Part shown: piece by piece, positions 31,789 to 38,717 of the stretch
How positions within the stretch are numbered: position 1 is the stretch's first letter
Layout of the letters: each line of letters starts with the position of its first letter
NCBI GenBank assembly: GCA_016290175.1
Contig: JAEETD010000023.1
Location: forward strand, 1-38,717
Reading direction: 5' to 3'
Length of the DNA stretch: 38,717 nucleotides
DNA from: Prevotella sp.
Lineage (GTDB): Bacteria; Bacteroidota; Bacteroidia; Bacteroidales; Bacteroidaceae
Notes under the pieces: generated by a model
The model's input: only the letters and a program-made list of their open reading frames with translations
What the model was told of the DNA's origin: nothing
Databases searched by the model: none
Made by a program: the position numbers and the translations under genes

Positions 31789-32289
31789 ATGGTAAAAATT
31801 GACGTCTGGCAAGCTGTTTTACGTATCCTTGACAGTTATCTTGAGGTGAACAATCATCGCAAGACACCTGAGCGTTATACCATTTTGAAAGCTATCTATA
31901 AGACTGAAGGGCATTTTACACTTGATGAGCTGAGCGAACGACTGGTGAAGGATTACAATTTTCCCGTCAGCAGAGCGACCCTCTATAATACGCTGAATCT
32001 GTTCCTCCAGCTTCGACTGGTCATCCGCCATCGTTTTCAGGGGTCTACGGTCTATGAAGCATGTTACGACAATATGAGTCATAGCCATCAGATCTGTACG
32101 GTCTGTGGAAAGGTGACAGAGGTTAAGACCCCCAAGATTACCAATGCCATCGACGAGACTCGTTTGAAACGTTTCCGCAAGGATGGCTATACCCTCTATA
32201 TCTATGGCGTGTGCAGCACCTGTCAGGCCAAGATAACCAAAATGAAGAAAAAACAACAGAAAACAAGTAAAACAACAGATAAAAAATGA
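31789..32289 (+). CDS. Fur-family transcriptional regulator
   Basis: 166 residues from ATG 31789 (M-V-K-I-D-V-W); a TTG-opened longer frame begins at the promoter and is rejected. The winged helix (about 20-85) contains L-S-E-R-L-V-K-D-Y-N-F-P-V-S-R-A-T-L-Y-N. The metal part has H-S-H, C-x-x-C (C-T-V-C) and C-x-x-C (C-S-T-C), a structural zinc site. The C-terminus is Lys/Gln-rich. Whether it answers to iron, zinc or peroxide cannot be read. It overlaps purA by 4 nt. Confidence 0.9.
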   Translation: MVKIDVWQAVLRILDSYLEVNNHRKTPERYTILKAIYKTEGHFTLDELSERLVKDYNFPVSRATLYNTLNLFLQLRLVIRHRFQGSTVYEACYDNMSHSHQICTVCGKVTEVKTPKITNAIDETRLKRFRKDGYTLYIYGVCSTCQAKITKMKKKQQKTSKTTDKK

Positions 32290-33557
32290 ACACAGGTAAA
32301 GTTGATGTCCTGCTGGGATTGCAGTGGGGCGATGAAGGAAAAGGTAAGGTGGTCGACGTGTTGACCCCGAATTATGATGTGATAGCCCGTTTCCAGGGTG
32401 GTCCTAACGCTGGCCATACGCTCGAGTTTGAAGGTCAGAAGTATGTGCTGCGCTCTATTCCCTCTGGCATTTTCCAGGGTGGTAAGGTGAATATCATTGG
32501 TAACGGTGTGGTGCTGGCTCCCGATCTGTTTATGGACGAAGCTAAGGCCCTTGAAGCCAGTGGCCACGATCTTCATGCCCGTCTGCACATCTCGAAGAAA
32601 GCCCATCTCATCATGCCTACCCACCGCGTACTCGATGCAGCATACGAGGCTCAGAAGGGTAAGGACAAGGTGGGTACTACCGGCAAGGGCATAGGTCCAA
32701 CCTATACGGATAAGATCAGCCGTAACGGTTTGCGCGTAGGTGATATCCTTGAGAACTTCGAGGAGAAATATGCTAAGGCCAAGGCCCGTCATGAGGCAAT
32801 CCTGAAGTCGCTGAACTTCGATTACGACATCACCGAGGTCGAGAAAAAGTGGCTGGAGGGGGTCGAGTATCTGCGTCAGTTCCCCATTGTCGACTCTGAG
32901 CATGAGATCAACAACATCCTGAAGAGCGGCAAGAGCGTGCTTTGCGAGGGCGCTCAGGGTACGATGCTTGATGTCGATTTCGGAAGCTATCCTTTTGTTA
33001 CCTCTTCGAATACCATTTGTGCCGGTGCCTGCACGGGCTTAGGTATCGGTCCCAACAGGATCGGCGAGGTGTATGGCATCATGAAGGCTTATTGCACCCG
33101 TGTCGGTGCTGGTCCTTTCCCCACGGAGCTTTTTGACGAGACAGGCAAGAAGATCCGCGATCTGGGTCACGAATATGGTGCTGTCACTGGTCGTGAGCGT
33201 CGTTGCGGATGGATCGACCTGGTGGCCCTGCGCTATTCGATCATGGTGAATGGTGTCACCCAGCTCATCATGATGAAGAGTGACGTGCTCGATGATTTCG
33301 ATACCATCAAGGCTTGTGTGGCTTATAAGCAGAACGGCAACGAGATCGACTATTTCCCCTATAACATCGAAGAGGGCATCGAGCCAGTATATGAGGAACT
33401 TCCTGGCTGGAAGACCGATATGACGAAATTCACCTCTGAGGACCAGTTCCCCAAGGAATTCAAGGACTATATCTCTTTCCTTGAGAAGCAGCTTGAAACC
33501 CCGATTAAGATCATTTCCATCGGCCCGGACCGCGACCAGACCATCGTGAGAAAGTGA
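32286..33557 (+). CDS. purA: Adenylosuccinate synthase
   Basis: 423 residues, complete. It converts IMP, aspartate and GTP to adenylosuccinate, the first committed step to AMP. Diagnostic motifs: the P-loop G-L-Q-W-G-D-E-G-K-G-K near 12, A-G-H-T, G-T-T-G-K-G-I-G-P near 138, and the C-terminal R-R-C-G-W. It overlaps fur at ATGA (32286-32289) and is followed after 30 nt, across a short repeat, by hisS. Confidence 0.97.
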   Translation: MNTGKVDVLLGLQWGDEGKGKVVDVLTPNYDVIARFQGGPNAGHTLEFEGQKYVLRSIPSGIFQGGKVNIIGNGVVLAPDLFMDEAKALEASGHDLHARLHISKKAHLIMPTHRVLDAAYEAQKGKDKVGTTGKGIGPTYTDKISRNGLRVGDILENFEEKYAKAKARHEAILKSLNFDYDITEVEKKWLEGVEYLRQFPIVDSEHEINNILKSGKSVLCEGAQGTMLDVDFGSYPFVTSSNTICAGACTGLGIGPNRIGEVYGIMKAYCTRVGAGPFPTELFDETGKKIRDLGHEYGAVTGRERRCGWIDLVALRYSIMVNGVTQLIMMKSDVLDDFDTIKACVAYKQNGNEIDYFPYNIEEGIEPVYEELPGWKTDMTKFTSEDQFPKEFKDYISFLEKQLETPIKIISIGPDRDQTIVRK

Positions 33558-33578
33558 TTAGTGATTTGTGAATAGTGT
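33554..33578. repeat. GTGAATAGTGA-type repeat, copy 2
   Basis: GTGATTAGTGATTTGTGAAT-type repeat that includes the purA stop codon and fills the gap before hisS. Confidence 0.75.
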
Positions 33579-33587
33579 ATTGTTTTT

Positions 33588-34943
33588 ATGAAACCAAATA
33601 TCCCTAAGGGAACGCGCGACTTCTCTCCGATGGAGATGGCCAAGCGCAATTATATATTTGATACCATCAAGCAGGTCTACCAGCTCTATGGCTTCCAGCA
33701 GATAGAGACACCTGCGATGGAAACGCTCGGTACGCTGATGGGCAAATACGGCGAAGAGGGCGACAAACTGCTTTTTAAAGTGTTGAATAGTGGCGATTAT
33801 CTCTCAAAGGTAACGCCCGAGGAACTGTCTGGGCGTAACAGTCTCCATCTCGCTGCCAAGCTTTGTGAAAAGGGACTCCGCTATGACCTTACGGTGCCCT
33901 TTGCCCGCTATGTGGTCATGCACCGCGAAGAACTGCAGCTGCCTTTCAAGCGTTACCAGATGCAGCCCGTGTGGCGAGCAGACCGTCCGCAGAAAGGGCG
34001 TTATCGTGAGTTCTGGCAGTTTGATGGCGACATCGTAGGCTCTGACTCTCTGCTCAACGAGGTAGAACTGATGCAGATTGTCGATACTGTCTTTACACGT
34101 TTCGGTGTGCGTGTGCTCATCAAGATCAACAACCGCAAGATCCTCTCCGGCATCGCTGAGGTCATCGGAGCTGCTGATAAGATCGTGGATATCACCGTTG
34201 CAATTGATAAACTCGATAAGATAGGCCTCGACAATGTGAATGCTGAGCTCCGTGAGGATGGTCTCTCCGACGAGCAGATTGAAAAACTCCAGCCTATCAT
34301 CACCCTCGAAGGCAACAACGATGAAAAACTCCAGACAATTGCTGAAGTGCTGAAAGATAGCGAGACAGGCCAGAAGGGTGTCGAGGAAATCAGGTTTATT
34401 CTGAACACTCTGAGTAATCTGAATAATCAGATCCAGCTAGACCTGACGCTGGCGCGTGGCTTGAACTATTATACAGGTGCCATCTTCGAAGTGAAGGCGC
34501 TTGATGTTCAGATCGGCTCTATCCTTGGTGGTGGCCGTTACGATAACCTCACGGGTATCTTCGGCATGCCGGGAATCTCAGGTGTGGGCATCAGCTTCGG
34601 CATCGACCGTATCTTCGATGTGCTCAATGCCCTAGACTGCTATCCCAAGGATGCTGTCGTAGGCACTCAGCTGCTCTTCATCAACTTCGGTGAGAAGGAG
34701 ACGGCCTACTGTCTGCCCTTTGTGGCCCAGGCGCGTGCTGCAGGCATCCGTACGGAGATCTTCCCGGATGTGGCTAAGATGAAGAAGCAGATGTCGTATG
34801 CCAATGCCAAGGAGATACCTTTTGTGGCACTGGCTGGTGAGAACGAGATGGCCGAGGGTAAGCTGACCTTGAAGAATATGGCTACTGGTGAACAGGCGCT
34901 CGTCTCGCCAGAAGAACTGATAAAGGAGTTAAAGGGAAATTAA
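33588..34943 (+). CDS. hisS: Histidyl-tRNA synthetase
   Basis: 451 residues, a class II aminoacyl-tRNA synthetase. Motifs: start G-T-R-D-F-S-P, motif 2 [21 protein letters not shown], the His-specific A-R-G-L-N-Y-Y-T-G, motif 3 G-G-G-R-Y-D-N-L and G-I-S-F-G-I-D-R, then an anticodon-binding domain. It charges tRNA-His with histidine. The next gene starts 9 nt later. Confidence 0.97.
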   Translation: MKPNIPKGTRDFSPMEMAKRNYIFDTIKQVYQLYGFQQIETPAMETLGTLMGKYGEEGDKLLFKVLNSGDYLSKVTPEELSGRNSLHLAAKLCEKGLRYDLTVPFARYVVMHREELQLPFKRYQMQPVWRADRPQKGRYREFWQFDGDIVGSDSLLNEVELMQIVDTVFTRFGVRVLIKINNRKILSGIAEVIGAADKIVDITVAIDKLDKIGLDNVNAELREDGLSDEQIEKLQPIITLEGNNDEKLQTIAEVLKDSETGQKGVEEIRFILNTLSNLNNQIQLDLTLARGLNYYTGAIFEVKALDVQIGSILGGGRYDNLTGIFGMPGISGVGISFGIDRIFDVLNALDCYPKDAVVGTQLLFINFGEKETAYCLPFVAQARAAGIRTEIFPDVAKMKKQMSYANAKEIPFVALAGENEMAEGKLTLKNMATGEQALVSPEELIKELKGN

Positions 34944-34952
34944 AGAGGACTG

Positions 34953-35951
34953 ATGAAACGAACGTTCTTTTTCCTGATGGCATTGTTGGTGCTGACGGCA
35001 GCCACGCCCAATAAAACCACCACTATCTTTGTGATTGGCGACTCGACGGCTGCCAATAAAGATATCTCCGGTGGTAAGCAGGAGCGTGGTTGGGCGATGG
35101 CTCTGCAGGCCTATTTCGATGATAACATCCTCATCGACAATCATGCTGTCAATGGCCGTTCCTCGAAGAGCTTTATCAATGAGGGCCGTTGGGACAAGGT
35201 GCTTGAAAAGATGAAGCCTGGCGACTACGTCATCATACAGTTCGGTCACAATGATGAGAAACCCAAGGCCGACCGTCATACAGATCCGGGTTCTACGTTC
35301 GACTATAATCTCGCCAAGTTTGTGCGTGAGACGCGTGAACACGGTGGTATCCCTGTGCTGATGAACTGTGTGGTACGCCGGAATTTCTTCGTGCAGGCAC
35401 CCGAGAATGATGATGACGAGAAACTCCGTACCCAAACCTTTCAGGATGGTGTGAAGATGGTGGAGGGTGACTCTCTGATTGATACCCACGGACTTTATCG
35501 TCAGGCTCCCCGTGATGTCGCTCAGCGAATGAATTGTTTCTTTGTCGATGCCAATCAGATTACCCATGATCTGGAACAAGGTCTTGGTACTGAAGCCTCG
35601 AAGCGTCTCCACATGTGGTTCCTTCCTGGCACCGAACCTTCTGAGCCGAAGGGCAAGCAGGATAATACACATTATAGTATATATGGGGCCCATCAGGTGG
35701 CCCGGTTGCTGGCTGATGCCATTTGTCAGGAAATCCCTGTGTTGAAGGCATACCGTACTGACGCCGACATTACCGTCGATGCCAAAGGCCGCGGACAGTA
35801 TCTTGATCTCGCATCCGCCATCGCTGCCGCTCAGGCCAGTTCCAAGACGGAGACGACGATTCAGATTCTTGGTGGCGAGTGGGAGAGACCCCAACTGCCC
35901 CAAAAGTCAAGGATCAGGTTTGTTCTTCGTCAGGGAGCATCCTGGAAATAA
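34953..35951 (+). CDS. CE12-type SGNH esterase with truncated pectinesterase-like tail
   Basis: 332 residues with a signal peptide (M-K-R-T-F-F-F, cleavage near A-T-P). Residues about 24-265 form an SGNH hydrolase like rhamnogalacturonan acetylesterases: G-D-S-T with the nucleophile Ser, N-G-R-S-S, G-H-N-D, and D-N-T-H-Y-S with the Asp-His pair. Residues about 272-332 (I-T-V-D-A-K-G-R-G-Q-Y, A-I-A-A-A-Q, I-Q-I-L-G-G-E-W) resemble the first strands of CE8 pectin methylesterases and then stop. It looks like a CE12-CE8 fusion that lost most of its CE8 part, or a short module kept for another use. A role in pectin deacetylation is likely. Confidence 0.85.
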   Translation: MKRTFFFLMALLVLTAATPNKTTTIFVIGDSTAANKDISGGKQERGWAMALQAYFDDNILIDNHAVNGRSSKSFINEGRWDKVLEKMKPGDYVIIQFGHNDEKPKADRHTDPGSTFDYNLAKFVRETREHGGIPVLMNCVVRRNFFVQAPENDDDEKLRTQTFQDGVKMVEGDSLIDTHGLYRQAPRDVAQRMNCFFVDANQITHDLEQGLGTEASKRLHMWFLPGTEPSEPKGKQDNTHYSIYGAHQVARLLADAICQEIPVLKAYRTDADITVDAKGRGQYLDLASAIAAAQASSKTETTIQILGGEWERPQLPQKSRIRFVLRQGASWK

Positions 35952-35989
35952 AACAAATAAGGCTATCCTGAAGATAGCCTTATTTGTTT
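35951..35989. terminator. Bidirectional terminator, 17-bp perfect stem
   Basis: 35951-35967 (ending GGCTATC) pairs perfectly with 35973-35989 (starting GATAGCC) around the 5-nt loop CTGAA. T-rich and A-rich ends serve both convergent genes. Confidence 0.93.
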
Positions 35990-35993
35990 GACT

Positions 35994-36422
35994 CTATTCA
36001 ACGGTGGCGTTATCTGGGAGAATGGCCTTGAACTTGAAATCGTTCTCGGTGATGTAACGGACATCGTAGCGGCCTGCATTCTTCTCCGTATAGAGCTTAC
36101 GCATCTTGACGTATTTCTTCTCGGCCTTCTTACGAGTCAGTCCGAAGGCAACGATACATGTACGGTGGGGCATGTCGAGCTGGTCGGCAAAATAATAGCG
36201 TAGCTGGTCGGAATAGGATTCACGGTCCTTCAGAAACTTGCTTTTCTTCAGAATGGTCACATTTTCGATCTCCTGAATGTCGGTGAAATAGACGACAGAG
36301 TCAGTGAAGTTGGCTACAAAGCCGAAAAGGTATGCCTTGGTGGTCTCTTGCTTTTTACCTGCATGGGCAGGGAGAAAAGCCGTCAGGACAACGGCCAGGG
36401 CAATGTACTTGAGGTATTTCAT
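35994..36422 (-). CDS. Small secreted protein coupled to rpoD
   Basis: 142 residues with a signal peptide ([10 protein letters not shown], cleavage near A-H-A). The mature part is mixed alpha/beta with V-V-Y-F-T-D-I-Q, C-I-V-A-F-G-L and a Lys-rich helix K-K-A-E-K-K-Y-V-K-M-R-K. I do not recognise the family, but similar small exported proteins occur in Prevotella and Bacteroides. Its ATG overlaps the rpoD stop by one base (TAATG), so its synthesis may be tied to the primary sigma factor. Confidence 0.78.
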   Translation of the reverse strand: MKYLKYIALAVVLTAFLPAHAGKKQETTKAYLFGFVANFTDSVVYFTDIQEIENVTILKKSKFLKDRESYSDQLRYYFADQLDMPHRTCIVAFGLTRKKAEKKYVKMRKLYTEKNAGRYDVRYITENDFKFKAILPDNATVE

Positions 36423-37282
36423 TATCCTAAAAATGATTTTAATATTTTTTTCTTTGTACTGGTGCGGAGGCGACGGATAGCCTTCTCCTTGATCTGACGT
36501 ACACGCTCACGGGTGAGACCGAATTTCGCACCGATCTCCTCAAGCGTCATCTCGGGCTGGTTGATTCCATAGAAGGCCTCTATCACACCGCGCTCACGGT
36601 CGTTGAGCACCTTGAGGGCGTTGTTGATCTCTGACTTCAACGACTCCATGAGGAGCGTACGGTCGGCCATCGGGGCATCGTCGTTGATTAGCACATCGAG
36701 CAGGCTGTTGTCTTCGCCATCTACGAACGGGGCATCAACGGAAACGTGGCGGGTGTTGACGCTCATGGCCTCGTCGATCTTGTCCTCAGGCAGGTCGAGT
36801 TTCTCGGATATCTCCTCGACAGAGGGGCGACGCTCGTTCTCCTGCTCAAACTTGTTCAAGAGTTTATTGATCTTATTGACGGAGCCTACCTGGTTGAGCG
36901 GCAGACGGACGATGCGGCTCTGCTCGGCGATGGCCTGCAGGATGCTCTGACGAATCCACCAGACAGCGTAAGAAATGAACTTGAAGCCGCGGGTCTCGTC
37001 GAATTTCTCCGCAGCCTTGATGAGGCCGACATTACCCTCGTTGATGAGGTCGGGTAGGGAGAGACCCTGATTCTGGTATTGCTTGGCCACTGAGACAACA
37101 AATCGCAGATTGGCCTTGGTCAGGCGCTCCAGGGCTTTCTTGTCACCCTTTCGGATACGCTGGGCCAATTCCACTTCCTCTTCAACCGAGATCATCTCTT
37201 CCTTGCCTATCTCCTGCAGGTATTTATCAAGAGCTTCACTCTCTCGATTTGTGATTGATTTGGTGATTTTCAGTTGTCTCAT
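36422..37282 (-). CDS. rpoD: Primary sigma factor RpoD (short Bacteroidota type)
   Basis: 286 residues, typical for this phylum, whose primary sigma lacks the long region 1.1 of E. coli. Regions 1.2, 2, 3 and 4 are seen: [11 protein letters not shown], the 2.4 helix [10 protein letters not shown], and the region 4 [16 protein letters not shown]. It directs transcription from the TTTG/TAnnTTTG promoters seen across the window. Its own promoter is a full consensus, so it may be self-maintaining. Confidence 0.95.
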   Translation of the reverse strand: MRQLKITKSITNRESEALDKYLQEIGKEEMISVEEEVELAQRIRKGDKKALERLTKANLRFVVSVAKQYQNQGLSLPDLINEGNVGLIKAAEKFDETRGFKFISYAVWWIRQSILQAIAEQSRIVRLPLNQVGSVNKINKLLNKFEQENERRPSVEEISEKLDLPEDKIDEAMSVNTRHVSVDAPFVDGEDNSLLDVLINDDAPMADRTLLMESLKSEINNALKVLNDRERGVIEAFYGINQPEMTLEEIGAKFGLTRERVRQIKEKAIRRLRTSTKKKILKSFLG

Positions 37283-37308
37283 GTCGATAGTCGTTTATAG
37301 CTAAGGTG

Positions 37309-37340
37309 CAAAGTTATGCCTTTTTTTTGACACGACCAAA
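37309..37340 (-). promoter_or_regulatory. rpoD promoter
   Basis: On the - strand TTTG (37337-37340), 20 nt, then TAACTTTG (37309-37316). The -33 box lies in the A9/T9 tract that also ends the htrA terminator. Confidence 0.85.
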
Positions 37341-37345
37341 AAAAA

Positions 37346-37371
37346 AGCCGCAATTTTTACTTTTGCGGCTC
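37346..37371. terminator. htrA terminator
   Basis: AGCCGCAA (37346-37353) pairs with TTGCGGCT (37363-37370). Read on the - strand it is followed by nine T (+ strand A at 37338-37346), a strong terminator for htrA; on the + strand a shorter T-run also follows. Confidence 0.9.
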
Positions 37372-37389
37372 TTTTTTCTGGTTATTCGC

Positions 37390-37413
37390 TATTTCACCAT
37401 TCACAATTCACTA
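37390..37413. repeat. GTGAATAGTGA-type repeat, copy 3
   Basis: Read on the - strand this is ATAGTGAATTGTGAATGGTGAA, starting two nt past the htrA stop and ending before the terminator. Confidence 0.75.
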
Positions 37414-37414
37414 T

Positions 37415-38717
37415 TTATTCGTCCTCGAGCGGTACGGCGAAATAGCCCTTCTTACCGGTAGGATAGATGCCCTGAATGTAGAGCACGGGCTCTTTCGACT
37501 TGTTGGCATCCTTGACGATTTTCTGCAGGTCATCGATGGTCTTGACGCTCTCGTCGTTGATGCGCTGGATGATGAAGCCCTGAGGCACACCTGCATCCTT
37601 CAGACGACCGCCGCTCACCTTGGTTACCTGCAGGCCGTAGCCGATATTGAACTGCTCCTTTTGAGCGTCGGTGACGGGACGGAACTGACCTCCGAGCACA
37701 TCTATATCTGCATCTTTTACCACCTTTGTGTTGCCTTTCTCATTCTTCAGGGTGAGGGTAGCGGTTTTCTTTGACTTGTTGCGCAGATAGGTGATGTTGA
37801 TTTTGTCGCCGGGACGTTTCTGGGCAATGATGTTCTGCAGTTCACCGAAGGTCTTCACTTTCTGACCGTCGATATGGGTGATGACATCGCCTTCCTTCAG
37901 GCCGGCATCAGCGGCTGCACCGTCGTCGATGACCTTGGCGATATAGATACCCTCCATGGTGCCGAGGTCGACCTCGTTACCCTTGTCCTTCTCATTGTCC
38001 ACATAAGCGTTCACGTCAGAACCCTGGATGCCGATCATGGCACGCTGTACGGTACCGTATTTCTTGATGTCATCCACCACCTTGTTCATAATGGTGGTAG
38101 GGATGGCGAATCCGTAGCCGATGTTAGAACCGGTCTGTGAGTAAATCATCGCGTTGATACCGATGAGGGCACCACTGGTGTTCACTAATGCACCACCGGA
38201 GTTACCCTGGTTGATGGCGGCGTCGGTCTGGATCATCGAAGAGACACCCTGGCCCATTGAACGTGCCTTGGCCGATACGATACCGGCAGTGACGGTGTTG
38301 TTGAGTCCAAGGGGATTACCCACGGCCAGCACCCATTCTCCAACCTTCACATCATCGGAGTTGGCTATCTGGATAGCGGGCAGGTTCTTACCGTCGATCT
38401 TGATGAGGGCCAGATCAGTAGTGGCATCGGCACCGATGATACGTGCAGAGTATTCCTTGTTGTCGTTGAGAGTAACCAACAGTTCGTCAGCACCGTCGAC
38501 CACATGGTTGTTGGTCACGATATAACCATCGGCAGAAATGATCACACCAGAGCCTGCAGCCACACGCTTCGGAGTCTCAACCTGACGTTGGCGACGACCA
38601 CCGTTTCCATTGCCCCGTCCACGACCGAAGAAGCCACCGAAGGGATCACTGAAGAAGTCCTCGAATGGGTCGGAGTACTCAACGGTCTGCACCTTTGAGT
38701 TCTGCGTGTTTTTGATA
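37415..38717 (-). CDS. htrA: HtrA/DegP-family periplasmic serine protease (partial)
   Basis: 433 residues are visible; the frame runs off the right edge, so the N-terminus with its signal peptide is missing (a GTG at 38692 is not a convincing start because the frame continues upstream). The protease triad is in N-N-H-V-V, D-L-A-L-I-K-I and G-N-S-G-G-A-L. Two PDZ domains follow (G-I-Y-I-A-K-V-I, then G-L-Q-V-T-K-V). An Asp/Gly/Phe-rich loop near the start (D-P-F-E-D-F-F-S-D-P-F-G-G-F-F) is typical of Bacteroidota HtrA. It degrades misfolded periplasmic proteins. Confidence 0.93.
   Translation of the reverse strand, partial: IKNTQNSKVQTVEYSDPFEDFFSDPFGGFFGRGRGNGNGGRRQRQVETPKRVAAGSGVIISADGYIVTNNHVVDGADELLVTLNDNKEYSARIIGADATTDLALIKIDGKNLPAIQIANSDDVKVGEWVLAVGNPLGLNNTVTAGIVSAKARSMGQGVSSMIQTDAAINQGNSGGALVNTSGALIGINAMIYSQTGSNIGYGFAIPTTIMNKVVDDIKKYGTVQRAMIGIQGSDVNAYVDNEKDKGNEVDLGTMEGIYIAKVIDDGAAADAGLKEGDVITHIDGQKVKTFGELQNIIAQKRPGDKINITYLRNKSKKTATLTLKNEKGNTKVVKDADIDVLGGQFRPVTDAQKEQFNIGYGLQVTKVSGGRLKDAGVPQGFIIQRINDESVKTIDDLQKIVKDANKSKEPVLYIQGIYPTGKKGYFAVPLEDE

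Noticed and set aside
38690..38692. GTG as the start of htrA
   Set aside because: The frame stays open to the window edge, and a protease of this family needs a signal peptide upstream.
1..38717. Prophage or integrated element covering the window
   Set aside because: No integrase, capsid, portal or tail genes, and many core genes (carB, rpoD, purA, hisS) are present.

Overview
The window looks like chromosomal DNA of a Bacteroidales bacterium, most likely Prevotella or a close relative. The evidence is repeated Bacteroidota-type promoters (TTTG, about 20 nt, TAnnTTTG, often TACCTTTGC), a short 286-residue primary sigma factor, and families largely confined to this phylum (DUF4251, DUF4270, DUF4738, HU-CCDC81/SPOR, DUF4419-serpin). 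Most genes have moderate GC. One block (about 21.7-23.3 kb) is clearly AT-rich and looks acquired. No phage, integrase, CRISPR array or complete insertion sequence is visible.

Left part (1-8 kb, mostly + strand): the 3' end of a secreted protein, its paralogue with an added DUF4251 domain, and a 997-residue secreted protein joining DUF4419, a carboxypeptidase-regulatory-like domain and a complete serpin. Next come an esterase-like protein that seems to lack its catalytic His, and a long-chain acyl-CoA synthetase. A tRNA-Ser(CGA) with its own promoter and terminator, yigZ and carB follow on the - strand.

Middle (11-21 kb): an FHA protein and a HU/SPOR membrane protein (- strand), facing rfbC-ugd-lipoprotein (+ strand, sugar-nucleotide supply for surface polysaccharide). 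A secreted 5'-nucleotidase is coupled to nudC (- strand, NAD/nucleotide breakdown). A short DnaJ-like protein converges on an ECF sigma / membrane anti-sigma / Spy-like operon (- strand), and a small secreted coiled-coil protein follows.

Accessory block (21.4-23.4 kb): three 21-bp tandem repeats, a strong promoter, a DUF4304 protein, a possible 25-residue peptide and a DUF2019-HEAT membrane protein. No toxin gene is visible here.

Right part (23.5-38.7 kb): a UvrD/PcrA helicase carrying an in-frame REP-like palindrome; a glycogen synthase-like protein lacking the usual Lys motif, with a DUF4270 lipoprotein and a 43-residue protein (- strand); an AraC-type HTH protein with a histone-H1-like tail; DPP III; an AlkD-like protein; then Fur-purA-hisS and a CE12 esterase with what looks like a leftover pectinesterase N-terminus. 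The primary sigma gene rpoD, coupled to a small secreted protein, and a periplasmic HtrA protease cut by the right edge close the window.

The strongest candidates for new biology are the DUF4419-serpin fusion with its dyad-symmetric downstream promoter region, the palindromic element inside uvrD, the AT-rich DUF4304/DUF2019 cassette with 21-bp repeats, and the short AT-rich repeats that start at stop codons and carry stops in all frames. All functions are inferred from reading the sequence; no database search was run.
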